From NCBI GenBank assembly GCA_943371005.1, contig CALRTB020000017.1:5925-69924 (forward strand): a stretch of 64,000 bases of DNA. The letters are read 5' to 3'. Source of the DNA: MRBY01 sp943371005 (GTDB lineage: Bacteria > Cyanobacteriota > Cyanobacteriia > Cyanobacteriales > MRBY01). The notes under the pieces are model-generated. The model worked only from the letters and a program-made list of their open reading frames with translations. It did not search any database and was not told where the DNA came from. Position 1 is the stretch's first letter. Every line of letters starts with the position of its first letter. The position numbers and the translations under genes are program-made. Below, in pieces: positions 25,478-34,377 of the stretch.

Positions 25478-25665
25478 GGAAACCAAAACAGTAAGATGAA
25501 ATTAACAATTAACCAAAAAATGAACCCAGCCATTACAGAGAACTATCCACTGTATTTTGCGGAAGACGCACCCTAGCTGATGTTACTTCTAATCTTAAAG
25601 CTACCGGGATTGCCCCTCACAATGACCCTCAGAAGCTGTAAACAATTGAAAAAAAGATCCACGTT

Positions 25666-27861
25666 ATGAGCGATGTTGTTTTCGTTGGGGGGGGGCATAG
25701 CCATGCGATCGCCTTAAAAATGTGGGGCATGAAGCCGCGAGCCAAGGCGCGCTTAACCCTGATCAGTGATGTTACCTATACGCCCTACTCTGGGATGTTA
25801 CCGGGCTACGTGGCGGGCTTTTATGACTATGAAGAAACCCACATCGATCTACGGCGGTTGGCCCATTTTGCCCAGGCAGACTTTTTAAAAGATAAAGTAA
25901 TTGGTCTCGACCTCGATCAAAAGGTTGTCCATTGCGAAAATCGTCCCCCTGTCCGCTTTGACTATCTCTCGTTGGATATTGGCAGTACCCCGGCAACGGA
26001 AACGATCCCTGGGGTAAAAGCCTATGCGATCGCCGCCAAACCCGTCCCCCAATTTCTCGACGCTTGGCAACAAATCCTCGATGCTGCGATCCAAGCGCCC
26101 GACCAACCCCAACAAATCATCATTGTCGGTGGAGGGGCTGGAGGTACAGAACTCACCTTTAATATTCACCATGCCCTCAGCCAACGTTTAGCTTCTCCCC
26201 AATTGCTGGAAGTGCACCTCGTCCACCGGGGCCACCAACTTATGGGCACCAACCAAAACCCTAGAGTCAGTCGCCAAGCAAAAAAGCTGCTACAACGGCG
26301 GAATGTCCAAGTCCATCTCCAGGAAACGGTCGTTGAGGTGACCCCCACAGGGGTACGGTGTCAGTCGGGATTGGTGCTGACGGGCAAAGTGATTTGGGTG
26401 ACCCAGGCTTCGGCACCATCTTGGCTCAGGGAAAGCGGTCTGCAAACTGACAATCGGGGTTTTGTACTGGTCGATCAAACCCTGCGATCGCCATCCCATC
26501 CCTTTGTGTTTGCCGCTGGCGATATTGCCACCATGCGCGACGAACCGCGACCCAAGGCAGGGGTTTTTGCGGTGCGCCAAGGGAAACCCTTACTGCGAAA
26601 TGTACAGCGGGCCATCCTGGGGGAAACACCAGCGGCCTACCATCCCCAAAAACGCTACCTTGCCCTCATTGGCACGGGGGACAAACAAGCTTTTGCGACC
26701 TGGGGAAAATTGAGTTGGCGATCGCCTCTGTTGTGGCGCTGGAAAGACCACATCGACCGCAAATTTATGGCGCAATTTTCTGACCTGCCCCAGATGTCCC
26801 AGACAACCCAATCCCCATCAGCAGAACAACCCAAAATGTATTGTGCCGGTTGCGGTGCCAAGGTCGGCAAAGATATCTTAACGAGCAGCTTAAACGGCTT
26901 AACTTTACCCACCCATGCCGATGTGGTTGTGGGCCTGGAGCAGCCCGATGATGCGGCGATTATTCAAATTCCCAACGATCAACTCCTCGTCCAAACCCTT
27001 GATTATTTTCCGAGCTTAATTAATGACCCCTTTTTACTCGGCAAAATTGTCACCCACCATTGCTTGAGTGATCTTTACAGCATGGGCGCAACCCCCCACA
27101 GTGTTCTCGTGCTCGCCACATTGCCCCACGGGAAAGCGAGGATACAACAGGGAATCTTGCAACAATTGCTCGCAGGAATTGTCGAAATTCTTAACCAAGA
27201 CAACATCGCTTTAATTGGTGGCCATACCAATGAAGCGGATCAATTGGGACTGGGTTTAACTTGTAACGGGCTGTTGCAAAAAGACGCAATTTGGCGCAAA
27301 ACAAAGGTAAATTTAGATCAATTGCTGATTTTGACAAAACCTTTGGGTACAGGCACCCTTTTCGCTACTGAAATGCAAGGACAAGCCAAAGGCCACTGGC
27401 TCGATGGGGCGATCGCCACTATGGTGCAATCGAATAAAACAGCGGCGGCGATTTTACGCAAGCATGGTGCCACGGCCTGTACCGATGTAACCGGGTTTGG
27501 GTTAGCGGGCCATCTGCTCGAAATGTTGCAACCCGGCGGTTGGGGGGCCGAACTTTATCTGGAGAAATTGCCCAGCCTCGATGGTTCCAGGGAGACCCTA
27601 CAACGGGGTTTTATCAGTTCCCTCGCGCCCCAAAATCACACCGCAGAACAGTTTATTCAAGTCACTCTAGCCCAACGGCAACGGCCAGACTATGAACTGC
27701 TTTTTGACCCCCAGACTTCCGGTGGCCTTTTGGCGGCGATCGCCCCAGAAAATGCCCAAGCTTGTCTCCAAGCCTTACAAAGCAATGGCTATGCCCAAAG
27801 CACGATCATTGGCCGGATCGTTACTCCCCCAACAAGTCAAGCCCAGATCAGCATCACCTAG
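25666..27861 (+). CDS. selD: NDH-2-like flavoprotein fused to selenide, water dikinase
   Basis: 731 residues. The N-terminal half (1 to about 375) is a type II NADH dehydrogenase-like flavoprotein: 'VVFVGGGHSHAIAL', second Rossmann motif 'IIVGGGAGGTEL', and 'FVFAAGDIATM'. The C-terminal half is SelD, which makes selenophosphate. Its active site reads 'CAGCGAKVGK': Cys396 and Lys399 match the catalytic Cys17/Lys20 of E. coli SelD, and the second Cys is Ala. Further SelD motifs are 'TLDYFPSLINDPFLLGKI' and 'DVTGFGLAGHLLEM'. Such fusions occur widely in cyanobacteria. Selenophosphate would mainly serve 2-selenouridine in tRNA. It overlaps the convergent gene by 4 nt. Confidence 0.93.
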   Translation: MSDVVFVGGGHSHAIALKMWGMKPRAKARLTLISDVTYTPYSGMLPGYVAGFYDYEETHIDLRRLAHFAQADFLKDKVIGLDLDQKVVHCENRPPVRFDYLSLDIGSTPATETIPGVKAYAIAAKPVPQFLDAWQQILDAAIQAPDQPQQIIIVGGGAGGTELTFNIHHALSQRLASPQLLEVHLVHRGHQLMGTNQNPRVSRQAKKLLQRRNVQVHLQETVVEVTPTGVRCQSGLVLTGKVIWVTQASAPSWLRESGLQTDNRGFVLVDQTLRSPSHPFVFAAGDIATMRDEPRPKAGVFAVRQGKPLLRNVQRAILGETPAAYHPQKRYLALIGTGDKQAFATWGKLSWRSPLLWRWKDHIDRKFMAQFSDLPQMSQTTQSPSAEQPKMYCAGCGAKVGKDILTSSLNGLTLPTHADVVVGLEQPDDAAIIQIPNDQLLVQTLDYFPSLINDPFLLGKIVTHHCLSDLYSMGATPHSVLVLATLPHGKARIQQGILQQLLAGIVEILNQDNIALIGGHTNEADQLGLGLTCNGLLQKDAIWRKTKVNLDQLLILTKPLGTGTLFATEMQGQAKGHWLDGAIATMVQSNKTAAAILRKHGATACTDVTGFGLAGHLLEMLQPGGWGAELYLEKLPSLDGSRETLQRGFISSLAPQNHTAEQFIQVTLAQRQRPDYELLFDPQTSGGLLAAIAPENAQACLQALQSNGYAQSTIIGRIVTPPTSQAQISIT

Positions 27862-29258
27862 GGAACTGGCACAAAATCATAGCCAAAGCCTGACCGTTGC
27901 CCCGGTTGGACGGTGACCATTTCCAAAGCCTGGTTGCGATCGCCGGAGGGAAGAAATTGGATGGTTTGGGCGGCCCCCGCTGCGGAAAAATCAGGATTAG
28001 CTAGGGCCTGTTGTAAACCTTGACGATCTGCCGTGGGGCTTTGCTGCATCCCGGTCATGAGGGCGATCGCCGCATCATAACTCAGGGCCGTGCGCCAGTT
28101 CACATCGCCCCCCCACAGGGCGCGGGACACCTGGGGAAAGGTGCCATTGGGATGGTTCAAAATGTGCCAGGGGATTGCCACCACCATATCCACAGCATCA
28201 CGCCCCCCAATTTGTAGAGTTTCTGGTTTGTAGAGACTATCTCCGGCAACGATGGGAAGTTGATTTTCATTCACCTGGATGATCTGGAGCGCTTGATTGA
28301 GGGTTGGGGTATCAGTCACGAGGGCGATCGCCGTTGCCCCTTTATTTTTCGCGTCCGTTAATGCTTGGGCACTATTAAATCCCCCTGGGCTCACATCCAC
28401 CTCGGCCACCACCGTGCCACCCCGGCTAAAGAGTTCTGTGGTGAGGCTGTCTTTGAGGGAATTACTATAGCCACTGGCACTATTAAAAAACACCACTACT
28501 TGCCGCTGGTTGAGACGCTCCAGGAGATGGTTGGCCAGGGCTGTCCCCGTAAAGCGATCGCTCGGCACTGTCCGAAAAATATAATCCCCTGCCGTAGAAA
28601 GGGACACCGCTGTACTCGTGGGGGAAATCATCACAAGGCCCTGGGCTTCGTAGATTTCGGCTGCCGCCAAACTGGTATCACTACTAAAATGACCCACCAC
28701 CCCTAAAGTGTCCGTTTGATCCGCAAGGGCTTGGGCCACCTCAGCGGCGATCGCCGGATCGCCATCATCGTCAGCAATTACCACTAAAAACCCTCGCCCC
28801 CCATCGAGGGCTTCCTTCTGGGCCTGGGCCACGCCCCGCAAAATTTCCTTCGCGCCGTTCGTATCCGTATCCACTGGTAACGAAACTACCACGGCGATCG
28901 CCTGGGGATTGGCGGTTTGCTGTTGAATTTTTGCGTTATTCAGATAAATCAGCGTTTCTGGATCGTTGGGGCTCACCTGGAGAGACGCTTGAAAAAGCCG
29001 AATTGCTTCTGGGAAATTTCCTGCCCCATAAGCGGTAATGCCTTGTTCTTTATCCGGTTGGCGATCGCCTTGGAGCAACAACCTTTCTCCCCGACTGAGG
29101 CGGTTTGCTGTTTCCCCCTGGCCAATCACATCCCCCAAGGACGTCGGTAACTGGAGAGATTGATTTTGATTGAGAAACCACCAGCCACCAGCCCCCAGTA
29201 ATCCTAGGGTAATCACCAAGGCGCCCAATAAGGCCGCCGTATCATTCTTTTTTGCCAT
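27858..29258 (-). CDS. Membrane-anchored TPR plus type I periplasmic ligand-binding protein
   Basis: 466 residues. An N-terminal TM anchor (about 9-30) precedes a short TPR-like unit ('GITAYGAGNFPEAIRLFQASLQVSPNDPE', about 75-105). A branched-chain-amino-acid-type periplasmic binding fold follows (about 118-450) with 'GVVGHFSSDTSLAAAEIYEAQGLVMISPTSTA' and 'FRTVPSDRFTG'. These folds bind amino acids or amides for ABC uptake or act as receptors. No permease or ATPase gene is adjacent. The fixed anchor and the TPR favour a receptor or complex role over a free transport protein, but this is inference. Confidence 0.8.
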   Translation of the reverse strand: MAKKNDTAALLGALVITLGLLGAGGWWFLNQNQSLQLPTSLGDVIGQGETANRLSRGERLLLQGDRQPDKEQGITAYGAGNFPEAIRLFQASLQVSPNDPETLIYLNNAKIQQQTANPQAIAVVVSLPVDTDTNGAKEILRGVAQAQKEALDGGRGFLVVIADDDGDPAIAAEVAQALADQTDTLGVVGHFSSDTSLAAAEIYEAQGLVMISPTSTAVSLSTAGDYIFRTVPSDRFTGTALANHLLERLNQRQVVVFFNSASGYSNSLKDSLTTELFSRGGTVVAEVDVSPGGFNSAQALTDAKNKGATAIALVTDTPTLNQALQIIQVNENQLPIVAGDSLYKPETLQIGGRDAVDMVVAIPWHILNHPNGTFPQVSRALWGGDVNWRTALSYDAAIALMTGMQQSPTADRQGLQQALANPDFSAAGAAQTIQFLPSGDRNQALEMVTVQPGQRSGFGYDFVPVP

Positions 29259-29401
29259 GGCTTTTTCTCTCCTCTACTACCGAATGCCTCTACTGTGATT
29301 GTGCCGAAAAATTCACTTCAAAATTCACTTCACTTCCAAGTGACAGGTAAATTTATTCATCGCAGCTTCTAGCAATTCCTCCCTAGGCCACCGTAGATCG
29401 A

Positions 29402-29902
29402 TCAGCGAGGGAGTTCATCGATTGGCAGAGTTATTTCTACCTCACCATGCTGCCCCAGGCAACTACAGGTCTTATTTCCAGAAGTTTGTGGCGACATACT
29501 GCTCGCTACGTAGCCTAAAGCACCACAATATTCACCGCAGAGCTGTCCAGCAGACTTTGGCCCAAGGTTGCCAATGCTCAACTGATGCAGTAGGACGAGG
29601 ATAATCGGCAGCATTGTGGCTCCCAGTGATATCCAAAGATGCCTTAAATTAAACCTTGGTTCAATCTCTAACTGCTTACCAATAAGATAACCAGCTACGA
29701 TGGCACCCATCCATAATCCGGAGAAGACAATCAGGATCAAAATTGACATTAATGGATCTAACCATGTCGGCCATGTCCCATCGCCAAAGACGTACAGCCA
29801 GAGCGTCCCAAACACAATGGCAAACACAATCATCGTGATCAAGAAAGCGATAGTTAGACCAGGAAGCATGAATAGCAGTGAGTAGATATAGCGCTTTTTC
29901 AT
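29402..29902 (-). CDS. Small membrane protein with Cys-rich tail, unknown
   Basis: 166 residues with three TM helices (about 9-36, 49-74, 88-107) and a soluble C-terminal tail carrying four cysteines in 'GQLCGEYCGALGY' and 'KTCSCLGQHGE'. ATG 29902. The surrounding 1.5 kb (about 29.07-30.6 kb) has no GCGATCGC octamer and is AT-richer than its neighbours, so it could be a recent acquisition. I do not recognise the family. Confidence 0.6.
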   Translation of the reverse strand: MKKRYIYSLLFMLPGLTIAFLITMIVFAIVFGTLWLYVFGDGTWPTWLDPLMSILILIVFSGLWMGAIVAGYLIGKQLEIEPRFNLRHLWISLGATMLPIILVLLHQLSIGNLGPKSAGQLCGEYCGALGYVASSMSPQTSGNKTCSCLGQHGEVEITLPIDELPR

Positions 29903-30104
29903 AAAAATAAATTGTTGTCAAACATCAATTACCGAAGCTACGGTACCGTTGTAGAAAAATTTGGCTATCCTTCGTGACGCACTCCCTTACTCAATTCTTT
30001 AGGGTTTAAAAGTTAACTCATGCGATCATGCTACCTCGATGGCGATTGAAAGCAGCAAAGCTGAAACTTTCACTTATGTCATTGATTAGGAGCATCTACC
30101 TATG

Positions 30105-30129
30105 ATCCCGCCGGGATAGGTTTTATACT
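30105..30129 (+). promoter_or_regulatory. Palindrome and -10 element upstream of ndhC
   Basis: A perfect ATCCCG-C-CGGGAT palindrome (30105-30117) lies 6 nt before TATACT (30124-30129), a good -10. It sits where an operator or -35 element would be, about 53 nt before the ndhC start. The cognate regulator is not identified. Confidence 0.4.
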
Positions 30130-30181
30130 GGATAGGACATAAAAATTCCAAGTCAAAAAACTGCGAGGTATTACAACACCA

Positions 30182-30544
30182 GTGTTTGTCCTCTCCGGCT
30201 ATGAATATTTCCTAGGCTTTCTCATCGTCAGTAGCCTAGTCCCGATCCTTGCCCTCACCGCATCGAAACTACTGCGTCCTAAAGGGGGCGGGCCTGAACG
30301 TAAAACCACCTACGAATCAGGGATGGAACCCATCGGCGGCGCGTGGATTCAATTTAATATCCGCTACTATATGTTCGCCTTGGTGTTCGTTGTCTTCGAC
30401 GTGGAAACCGTTTTCCTTTACCCATGGGCGGTGGCCTTTAACCAACTCGGCCTCCTTGCCTTTGTTGAAGCCCTCATTTTTATCGCAATCCTCGTGATTG
30501 CCCTTGTGTACGCCTGGAGAAAAGGAGCCCTTGAATGGTCATGA
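30182..30544 (+). CDS. ndhC: NAD(P)H-quinone oxidoreductase subunit 3 (NdhC)
   Basis: 120 residues, three TM helices, GTG start at 30182 with GAGGT upstream. The family motif 'KTTYESGMEPIGGAWIQFNIRYYMFALVFVVFDVE' identifies it. Membrane-arm subunit of the photosynthetic NDH-1 complex in thylakoids, which drives cyclic electron flow, respiration and CO2 uptake. First gene of ndhC-ndhK-ndhJ; it overlaps ndhK by 10 nt. Confidence 0.97.
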   Translation: MFVLSGYEYFLGFLIVSSLVPILALTASKLLRPKGGGPERKTTYESGMEPIGGAWIQFNIRYYMFALVFVVFDVETVFLYPWAVAFNQLGLLAFVEALIFIAILVIALVYAWRKGALEWS

Positions 30545-31266
30545 ATCCGACATCCTTTGAACAACAGCAAACCGAAAAACTGCTCAACCCCATGGGGCGA
30601 TCGCAGGTCACCCAAGATCTCTCGGAGAATGTCATCCTCACCACCGTTGATGACCTCTACAACTGGGCGCGCCTATCTAGCCTATGGCCGCTCCTGTACG
30701 GGACAGCCTGCTGTTTTATCGAATTTGCCGCCCTCCTTGGCTCCCGCTTTGACTTTGACCGCTTTGGCCTAGTGCCCCGTTCTAGCCCTCGCCAGGCCGA
30801 TCTGATTCTGGTCGCTGGCACCGTCACCATGAAAATGGCTCCGGCCTTGGTTCGTCTCTACGAAGAAATGCCTGAACCGAAATATGTAATCGCCATGGGC
30901 GCTTGCACCATTACCGGCGGGATGTTTAGTAGCGACTCTACCACCGCTGTCCGGGGCGTGGATAAGCTAATTCCGGTGGATCTATACATTCCCGGTTGCC
31001 CCCCCAGACCCGAAGCCATTATTGATGCCATTATCAAATTGCGCAAAAAAGTTTCTAACGAAACGATGCAAGAGCGTTCCTTAAAAACGGAACAGACCCA
31101 CCGCTACTACAGCACCGCCCACAGCATGAAAGTAGTAGAGCCAATTCTCACCGGGAAATATCTGGGCATGGATACCTGGAATAACCCCCCGAAAGAACTC
31201 ACCGAAGCAATGGGAATGCCTGTTCCCCCTGCACTGCTGACCGCGAAACAAAGAGAGGAGGCCTAA
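30535..31266 (+). CDS. ndhK: NAD(P)H-quinone oxidoreductase subunit K (NdhK)
   Basis: 243 residues. Carries the cysteine ligands of Fe-S cluster N2: 'GTACCFIEFA' (Cys59, Cys60), 'GACTITGG' (Cys124) and 'IPGCPPRPEA' (Cys155). Peripheral-arm subunit of NDH-1, close to the quinone site. The ATG at 30535 overlaps ndhC; Met3 at 30541 is an alternative. ndhJ follows 3 nt downstream. Confidence 0.97.
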   Translation: MVMNPTSFEQQQTEKLLNPMGRSQVTQDLSENVILTTVDDLYNWARLSSLWPLLYGTACCFIEFAALLGSRFDFDRFGLVPRSSPRQADLILVAGTVTMKMAPALVRLYEEMPEPKYVIAMGACTITGGMFSSDSTTAVRGVDKLIPVDLYIPGCPPRPEAIIDAIIKLRKKVSNETMQERSLKTEQTHRYYSTAHSMKVVEPILTGKYLGMDTWNNPPKELTEAMGMPVPPALLTAKQREEA

Positions 31267-31269
31267 GCG

Positions 31270-31794
31270 ATGGCAGAAGAAAATCAAAATCCTACCCCCG
31301 AAGAAGCCGCCATTGTCGAGGCGGGTGCTGTCTCCCAGTTGTTGACAGAAAATGGTTTTAGCCACGAATCTTTAGAGCGGGACCACTCCGGTATCGAAAT
31401 CATTAAAGTAGATGCTGATTTACTAATTCCCCTCTGTACGGCCCTCTACGCCTTTGGGTTTAATTATCTCCAATGTCAAGGTGCCTATGATTTGGGGCCA
31501 GGCAAAGAATTGGTCAGTTTCTACCACTTGCTGAAGGTCGGGGACAATGTGACCGACCCCGAAGAAGTCCGCGTCAAGGTATTTCTACCGCGAGAAAATC
31601 CGGTGGTGCCTTCGGTGTATTGGATTTGGAAAGGGGCCGACTGGCAAGAGCGCGAAAGCTACGACATGTACGGCATTGTCTACGAAGGACACCCCAACCT
31701 CAAGCGGATTTTGATGCCGGAAGATTGGATCGGCTGGCCGCTGCGGAAAGACTATGTTTCCCCTGATTTTTACGAACTCCAGGACGCTTACTAA
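31270..31794 (+). CDS. ndhJ: NAD(P)H-quinone oxidoreductase subunit J (NdhJ)
   Basis: 174 residues, 30-kDa-subunit family. Signature 'WQERESYDMYGIVYEGHPNLKRILMPEDWIGWPLRKDY' near the C-terminus. Peripheral-arm subunit of NDH-1. Last gene of the ndhCKJ operon, followed by a terminator at 31835-31860. Confidence 0.97.
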   Translation: MAEENQNPTPEEAAIVEAGAVSQLLTENGFSHESLERDHSGIEIIKVDADLLIPLCTALYAFGFNYLQCQGAYDLGPGKELVSFYHLLKVGDNVTDPEEVRVKVFLPRENPVVPSVYWIWKGADWQERESYDMYGIVYEGHPNLKRILMPEDWIGWPLRKDYVSPDFYELQDAY

Positions 31795-31834
31795 GGTCTA
31801 CCACACAGTATTTACGGCTTGGAATTTATTGCGG

Positions 31835-31860
31835 CACCTCCTCGATGGGGGTGTTTTTTT
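31835..31860 (+). terminator. Rho-independent terminator of ndhCKJ
   Basis: CACCTCC (31835-31841) pairs with GGGGGTG (31847-31853, one G-U pair) around TCGAT and is followed by seven T. Confidence 0.8.
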
Positions 31861-31958
31861 ATGCTGTCCCTTGAGGGGGAATACAACATTTTCTGAACTT
31901 TTGGGTCAATGGCTCAGCGGCATTGCATATTGAAGTAAGATTCCTGAGAATTATAAGT

Positions 31959-32888
31959 ATGGCAATGGGTATCAAAAAGGCGATCGCCACTTTTTTTATT
32001 AGCACAACACTTTCCTCCCTAGGCTTCAGTAGCGGTGCCCAGGCCGAAGTCGCAACCCTAGAATTTGATTACGAAACCCCCGATCACTCTGGAACCATTA
32101 CCAGTCAGGGAGTAACCGCCAATCTTAGTTACGCCGAGCAAACCAATCCAGAAGGTTGGAGCAACTATGTCCCGACTTTGACTATTCAGGCAGACGAGCA
32201 AGAGGTTTTACGGCTGACAGAGGATAGTTCCTTTATGATGTACAGCCTAGTGCAAATTGCGGAGATGGATCCCACCAATAACTTCCCGGAGGTGATTTTT
32301 TCCCAATATTCTGGGGGTGCCCATTGCTGTGCCATGGTCAAAATCTTTACCCAAAACCTCGGCAACAATACCTGGGAAGTGGTCGATGTAGGGGCCTTTG
32401 ATGGTGGGCCAATTCCCGTCGAAGATCCCGATGGTAATGGTATTTATGAGTACGTTACCAGCGATAATCGTTTTCTCTATCGCTATAGCAGCTATGCTGG
32501 CAGTTTTCCGCCCGTGCAAGTTTGGCAGTTAGACGGTTTAACCTTACAGGATGTGTCCCAAGAAAAACGGTTTCATCCCCTCCACCGGGAACGACTCCAA
32601 GCCATGTGGGCCGCGATTCAAAATGCAGAAACAGAAGGCTATGAAGTAAATGGGATGCTTGCGGGCTATGTGGCGACAAAGGCAATCCTCGGTGAAACCC
32701 AAGCAGGCTGGAATTTAATGCTCAATCGTTACGACAGAACCAGTGACTGGGGCCTCGAAGAATGCCGGGGCAATTTTGATGATCAGGGCAATTGTGAAGG
32801 GGGCTTGTTGACCTACGATTCTTTCCCCGCCGCCCTCGAAGCATTTTTAGAAAAAGCGAATTATTTAACCGCAGGGGAAATCAAATAA
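31959..32888 (+). CDS. Secreted protein of unknown function
   Basis: 309 residues from ATG 31959 (a TTG at 31923 is in frame but less likely). A signal peptide of about 29 residues ends 'GAQA'. The mature part has a region like secreted bacterial proteins that describe ligand or lysozyme-inhibitor folds ('FPEVIFSQYSGGAHCCAMVKIF', 'PDGNGIYEYVTSDNRFLYRYSSYAGSFPPVQVW'), then a helical C-terminus with two Cys ('EECRGNFDDQGNCEGG'). Exported to periplasm or lumen. I assign no function. Confidence 0.75.
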   Translation: MAMGIKKAIATFFISTTLSSLGFSSGAQAEVATLEFDYETPDHSGTITSQGVTANLSYAEQTNPEGWSNYVPTLTIQADEQEVLRLTEDSSFMMYSLVQIAEMDPTNNFPEVIFSQYSGGAHCCAMVKIFTQNLGNNTWEVVDVGAFDGGPIPVEDPDGNGIYEYVTSDNRFLYRYSSYAGSFPPVQVWQLDGLTLQDVSQEKRFHPLHRERLQAMWAAIQNAETEGYEVNGMLAGYVATKAILGETQAGWNLMLNRYDRTSDWGLEECRGNFDDQGNCEGGLLTYDSFPAALEAFLEKANYLTAGEIK

Positions 32889-32903
32889 CTTTCTAGACAA
32901 ATC

Positions 32904-33389
32904 TCACGGTAAATATTTAATGTAGGCGAGATCGCAGCGGGCGGTTTCGACATCGGTGATCGGTTGATAGCCTTGGCTTTCGTAAAGTTGGACAGCTTCT
33001 TTGAGGACAGTGACGGTTTCGATCCAGATTTCTTTAAAGCCCCGATTGGCGATCGCCTTTTCGAGTTCTGCTAGGAGATATTTCCCTAAGCCCTGGCCCC
33101 GCACTTCAGGCAGAAGATACATTTTGCGGATTTCGACGGCCTTATTGCCTTTTGGTATGGGGTAGTAGGCGGCGGTACCAACGATTTTTCCGGCCTGCTC
33201 GATGACCCAAAATTCACCGCTCTGCTGCCAATAATATTGCTCGATCTGAAATAATTCCTGGTCGGCCCCTTCCGGTTCCCAGGGTAAACCGTATTCCTTT
33301 AAAACCTGTTCGATGACTCTGGCGGCGGTGTGGCGATCGCCATTTTGCCAATCCCGTACCCAAAATTTATCTCGCCAAACTTGATCCAT
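32904..33389 (-). CDS. GNAT-family N-acetyltransferase
   Basis: 161 residues. The acetyl-CoA-binding motif A is clear: 'KMYLLPEVRGQGLGKYLLAELEKAI' with the R/Q-x-x-G-x-G/A turn, followed by 'FKEIWIETVTVLKEAVQLYESQGYQ' (motif B). The substrate, whether a small amine or a protein N-terminus, cannot be inferred. Confidence 0.88.
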   Translation of the reverse strand: MDQVWRDKFWVRDWQNGDRHTAARVIEQVLKEYGLPWEPEGADQELFQIEQYYWQQSGEFWVIEQAGKIVGTAAYYPIPKGNKAVEIRKMYLLPEVRGQGLGKYLLAELEKAIANRGFKEIWIETVTVLKEAVQLYESQGYQPITDVETARCDLAYIKYLP

Positions 33390-33448
33390 GGTGCTGAGCC
33401 GTAACCTGAAGCGAAGTCACATTATGCCATGGTTTTTTGCCCTGGAGC

Positions 33449-34078
33449 TTAATAATCGCGGCCCCGATATTTACGGGTTTTGGGTGTGGGGGCTTCTGGT
33501 GGTGGTGGCGCGACGGCTGGTGTGGGCGGTTTTAACTCAGTTGTGCTTGGGGGGGTGACGGTGGGGACAACAGGGGGAGCAACGGGAAAGTCTTGACCCG
33601 CTTCTAGCTCCCGTTTAAGTTCCATAATGCAGGTGACGAGGGTGTTGTTGACAATGTTGATATTTCCCAGCACCTTGGCGACGGTTTTAAGGCCACTGAC
33701 CGCTTCAATGGCAATGCTATTGAGATCAAATTGGGGTAAAAGATCCGCCGCCCCGTTGGCGATCGCCGCTTCTCGATCGGCTGGGGCTACCTTACGGGTC
33801 TGGGCAGAAATTAAAATCACCGGAATTGCTTGCTCAAATCCTTGCATCCACTGGCAAAATTTTGCTGTATCAAAGCTCGGTAGTTGTTGCTCTAATAAAA
33901 CCAAGTTGGGTAGGGGTTGTTGGGCCGCCGCTAAATCCATGAGCTCTCCCCGCAGATCAACGCTAAAGGGCAAGATCGCAGACTGTATTCCTTGGGAGTG
34001 GAGGATTTTTTCCCAAATGTGCCCCTGCAACTCCGCTTGATGGAGAATCACGATCTTATCGGCAATGTTCATCAGCAT
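33449..34078 (-). CDS. Receiver-like protein lacking the phospho-Asp, with Pro-rich tail
   Basis: 209 residues. Residues about 8-125 follow a CheY-like beta/alpha order ('KIVILHQAELQGHIWEKIL', 'NLVLLEQQLPSFD', 'IPVILISAQTRKV', 'ANGAADLLPQF'). The usual phospho-acceptor position in 'LVLLEQQLP' carries Glu, not Asp, so this looks like a pseudo-receiver. A Pro/Thr-rich linker ends in the basic 'TRKYRGRDY'. No output domain. The fold assignment is my inference. Confidence 0.6.
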   Translation of the reverse strand: MLMNIADKIVILHQAELQGHIWEKILHSQGIQSAILPFSVDLRGELMDLAAAQQPLPNLVLLEQQLPSFDTAKFCQWMQGFEQAIPVILISAQTRKVAPADREAAIANGAADLLPQFDLNSIAIEAVSGLKTVAKVLGNINIVNNTLVTCIMELKRELEAGQDFPVAPPVVPTVTPPSTTELKPPTPAVAPPPPEAPTPKTRKYRGRDY

Positions 34079-34274
34079 TGGTCTTTATGAATAATCCATA
34101 GGGGTGTTCGGAGGGGCGATCGCCATCGGGCAGGCACCCAAGGAATGCAATAGACACGACTCAACGACCGCTTAGGGCTTGATGGGTGGAGATATCCCCT
34201 GGGGAGGTACGACTAATTAAAAAATATATCCCTGAGTCCAAAGTTCATCTTAAGGAGTATAAATTTTTTTCTTA

Positions 34275-34316
34275 GTGACGAAAGCTACATTTTGCGCGGC
34301 TTTAATGACGTAACAC
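34275..34316 (+). promoter_or_regulatory. Possible NtcA site and -10 upstream of the Amt gene
   Basis: GTG-N8-TAC (34275-34288) matches the NtcA consensus GTA-N8-TAC at five of six fixed positions. It is followed after 22 nt by TAACAC (34311-34316), near the expected TAN3T -10. Amt genes are classic NtcA targets, so the placement is plausible but not proven. Confidence 0.45.
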
Positions 34317-34377
34317 AAGATTATTACGACAACATACCAATAGACCATGGTTATGGGTTCTTCATCTTTATTTTGCT

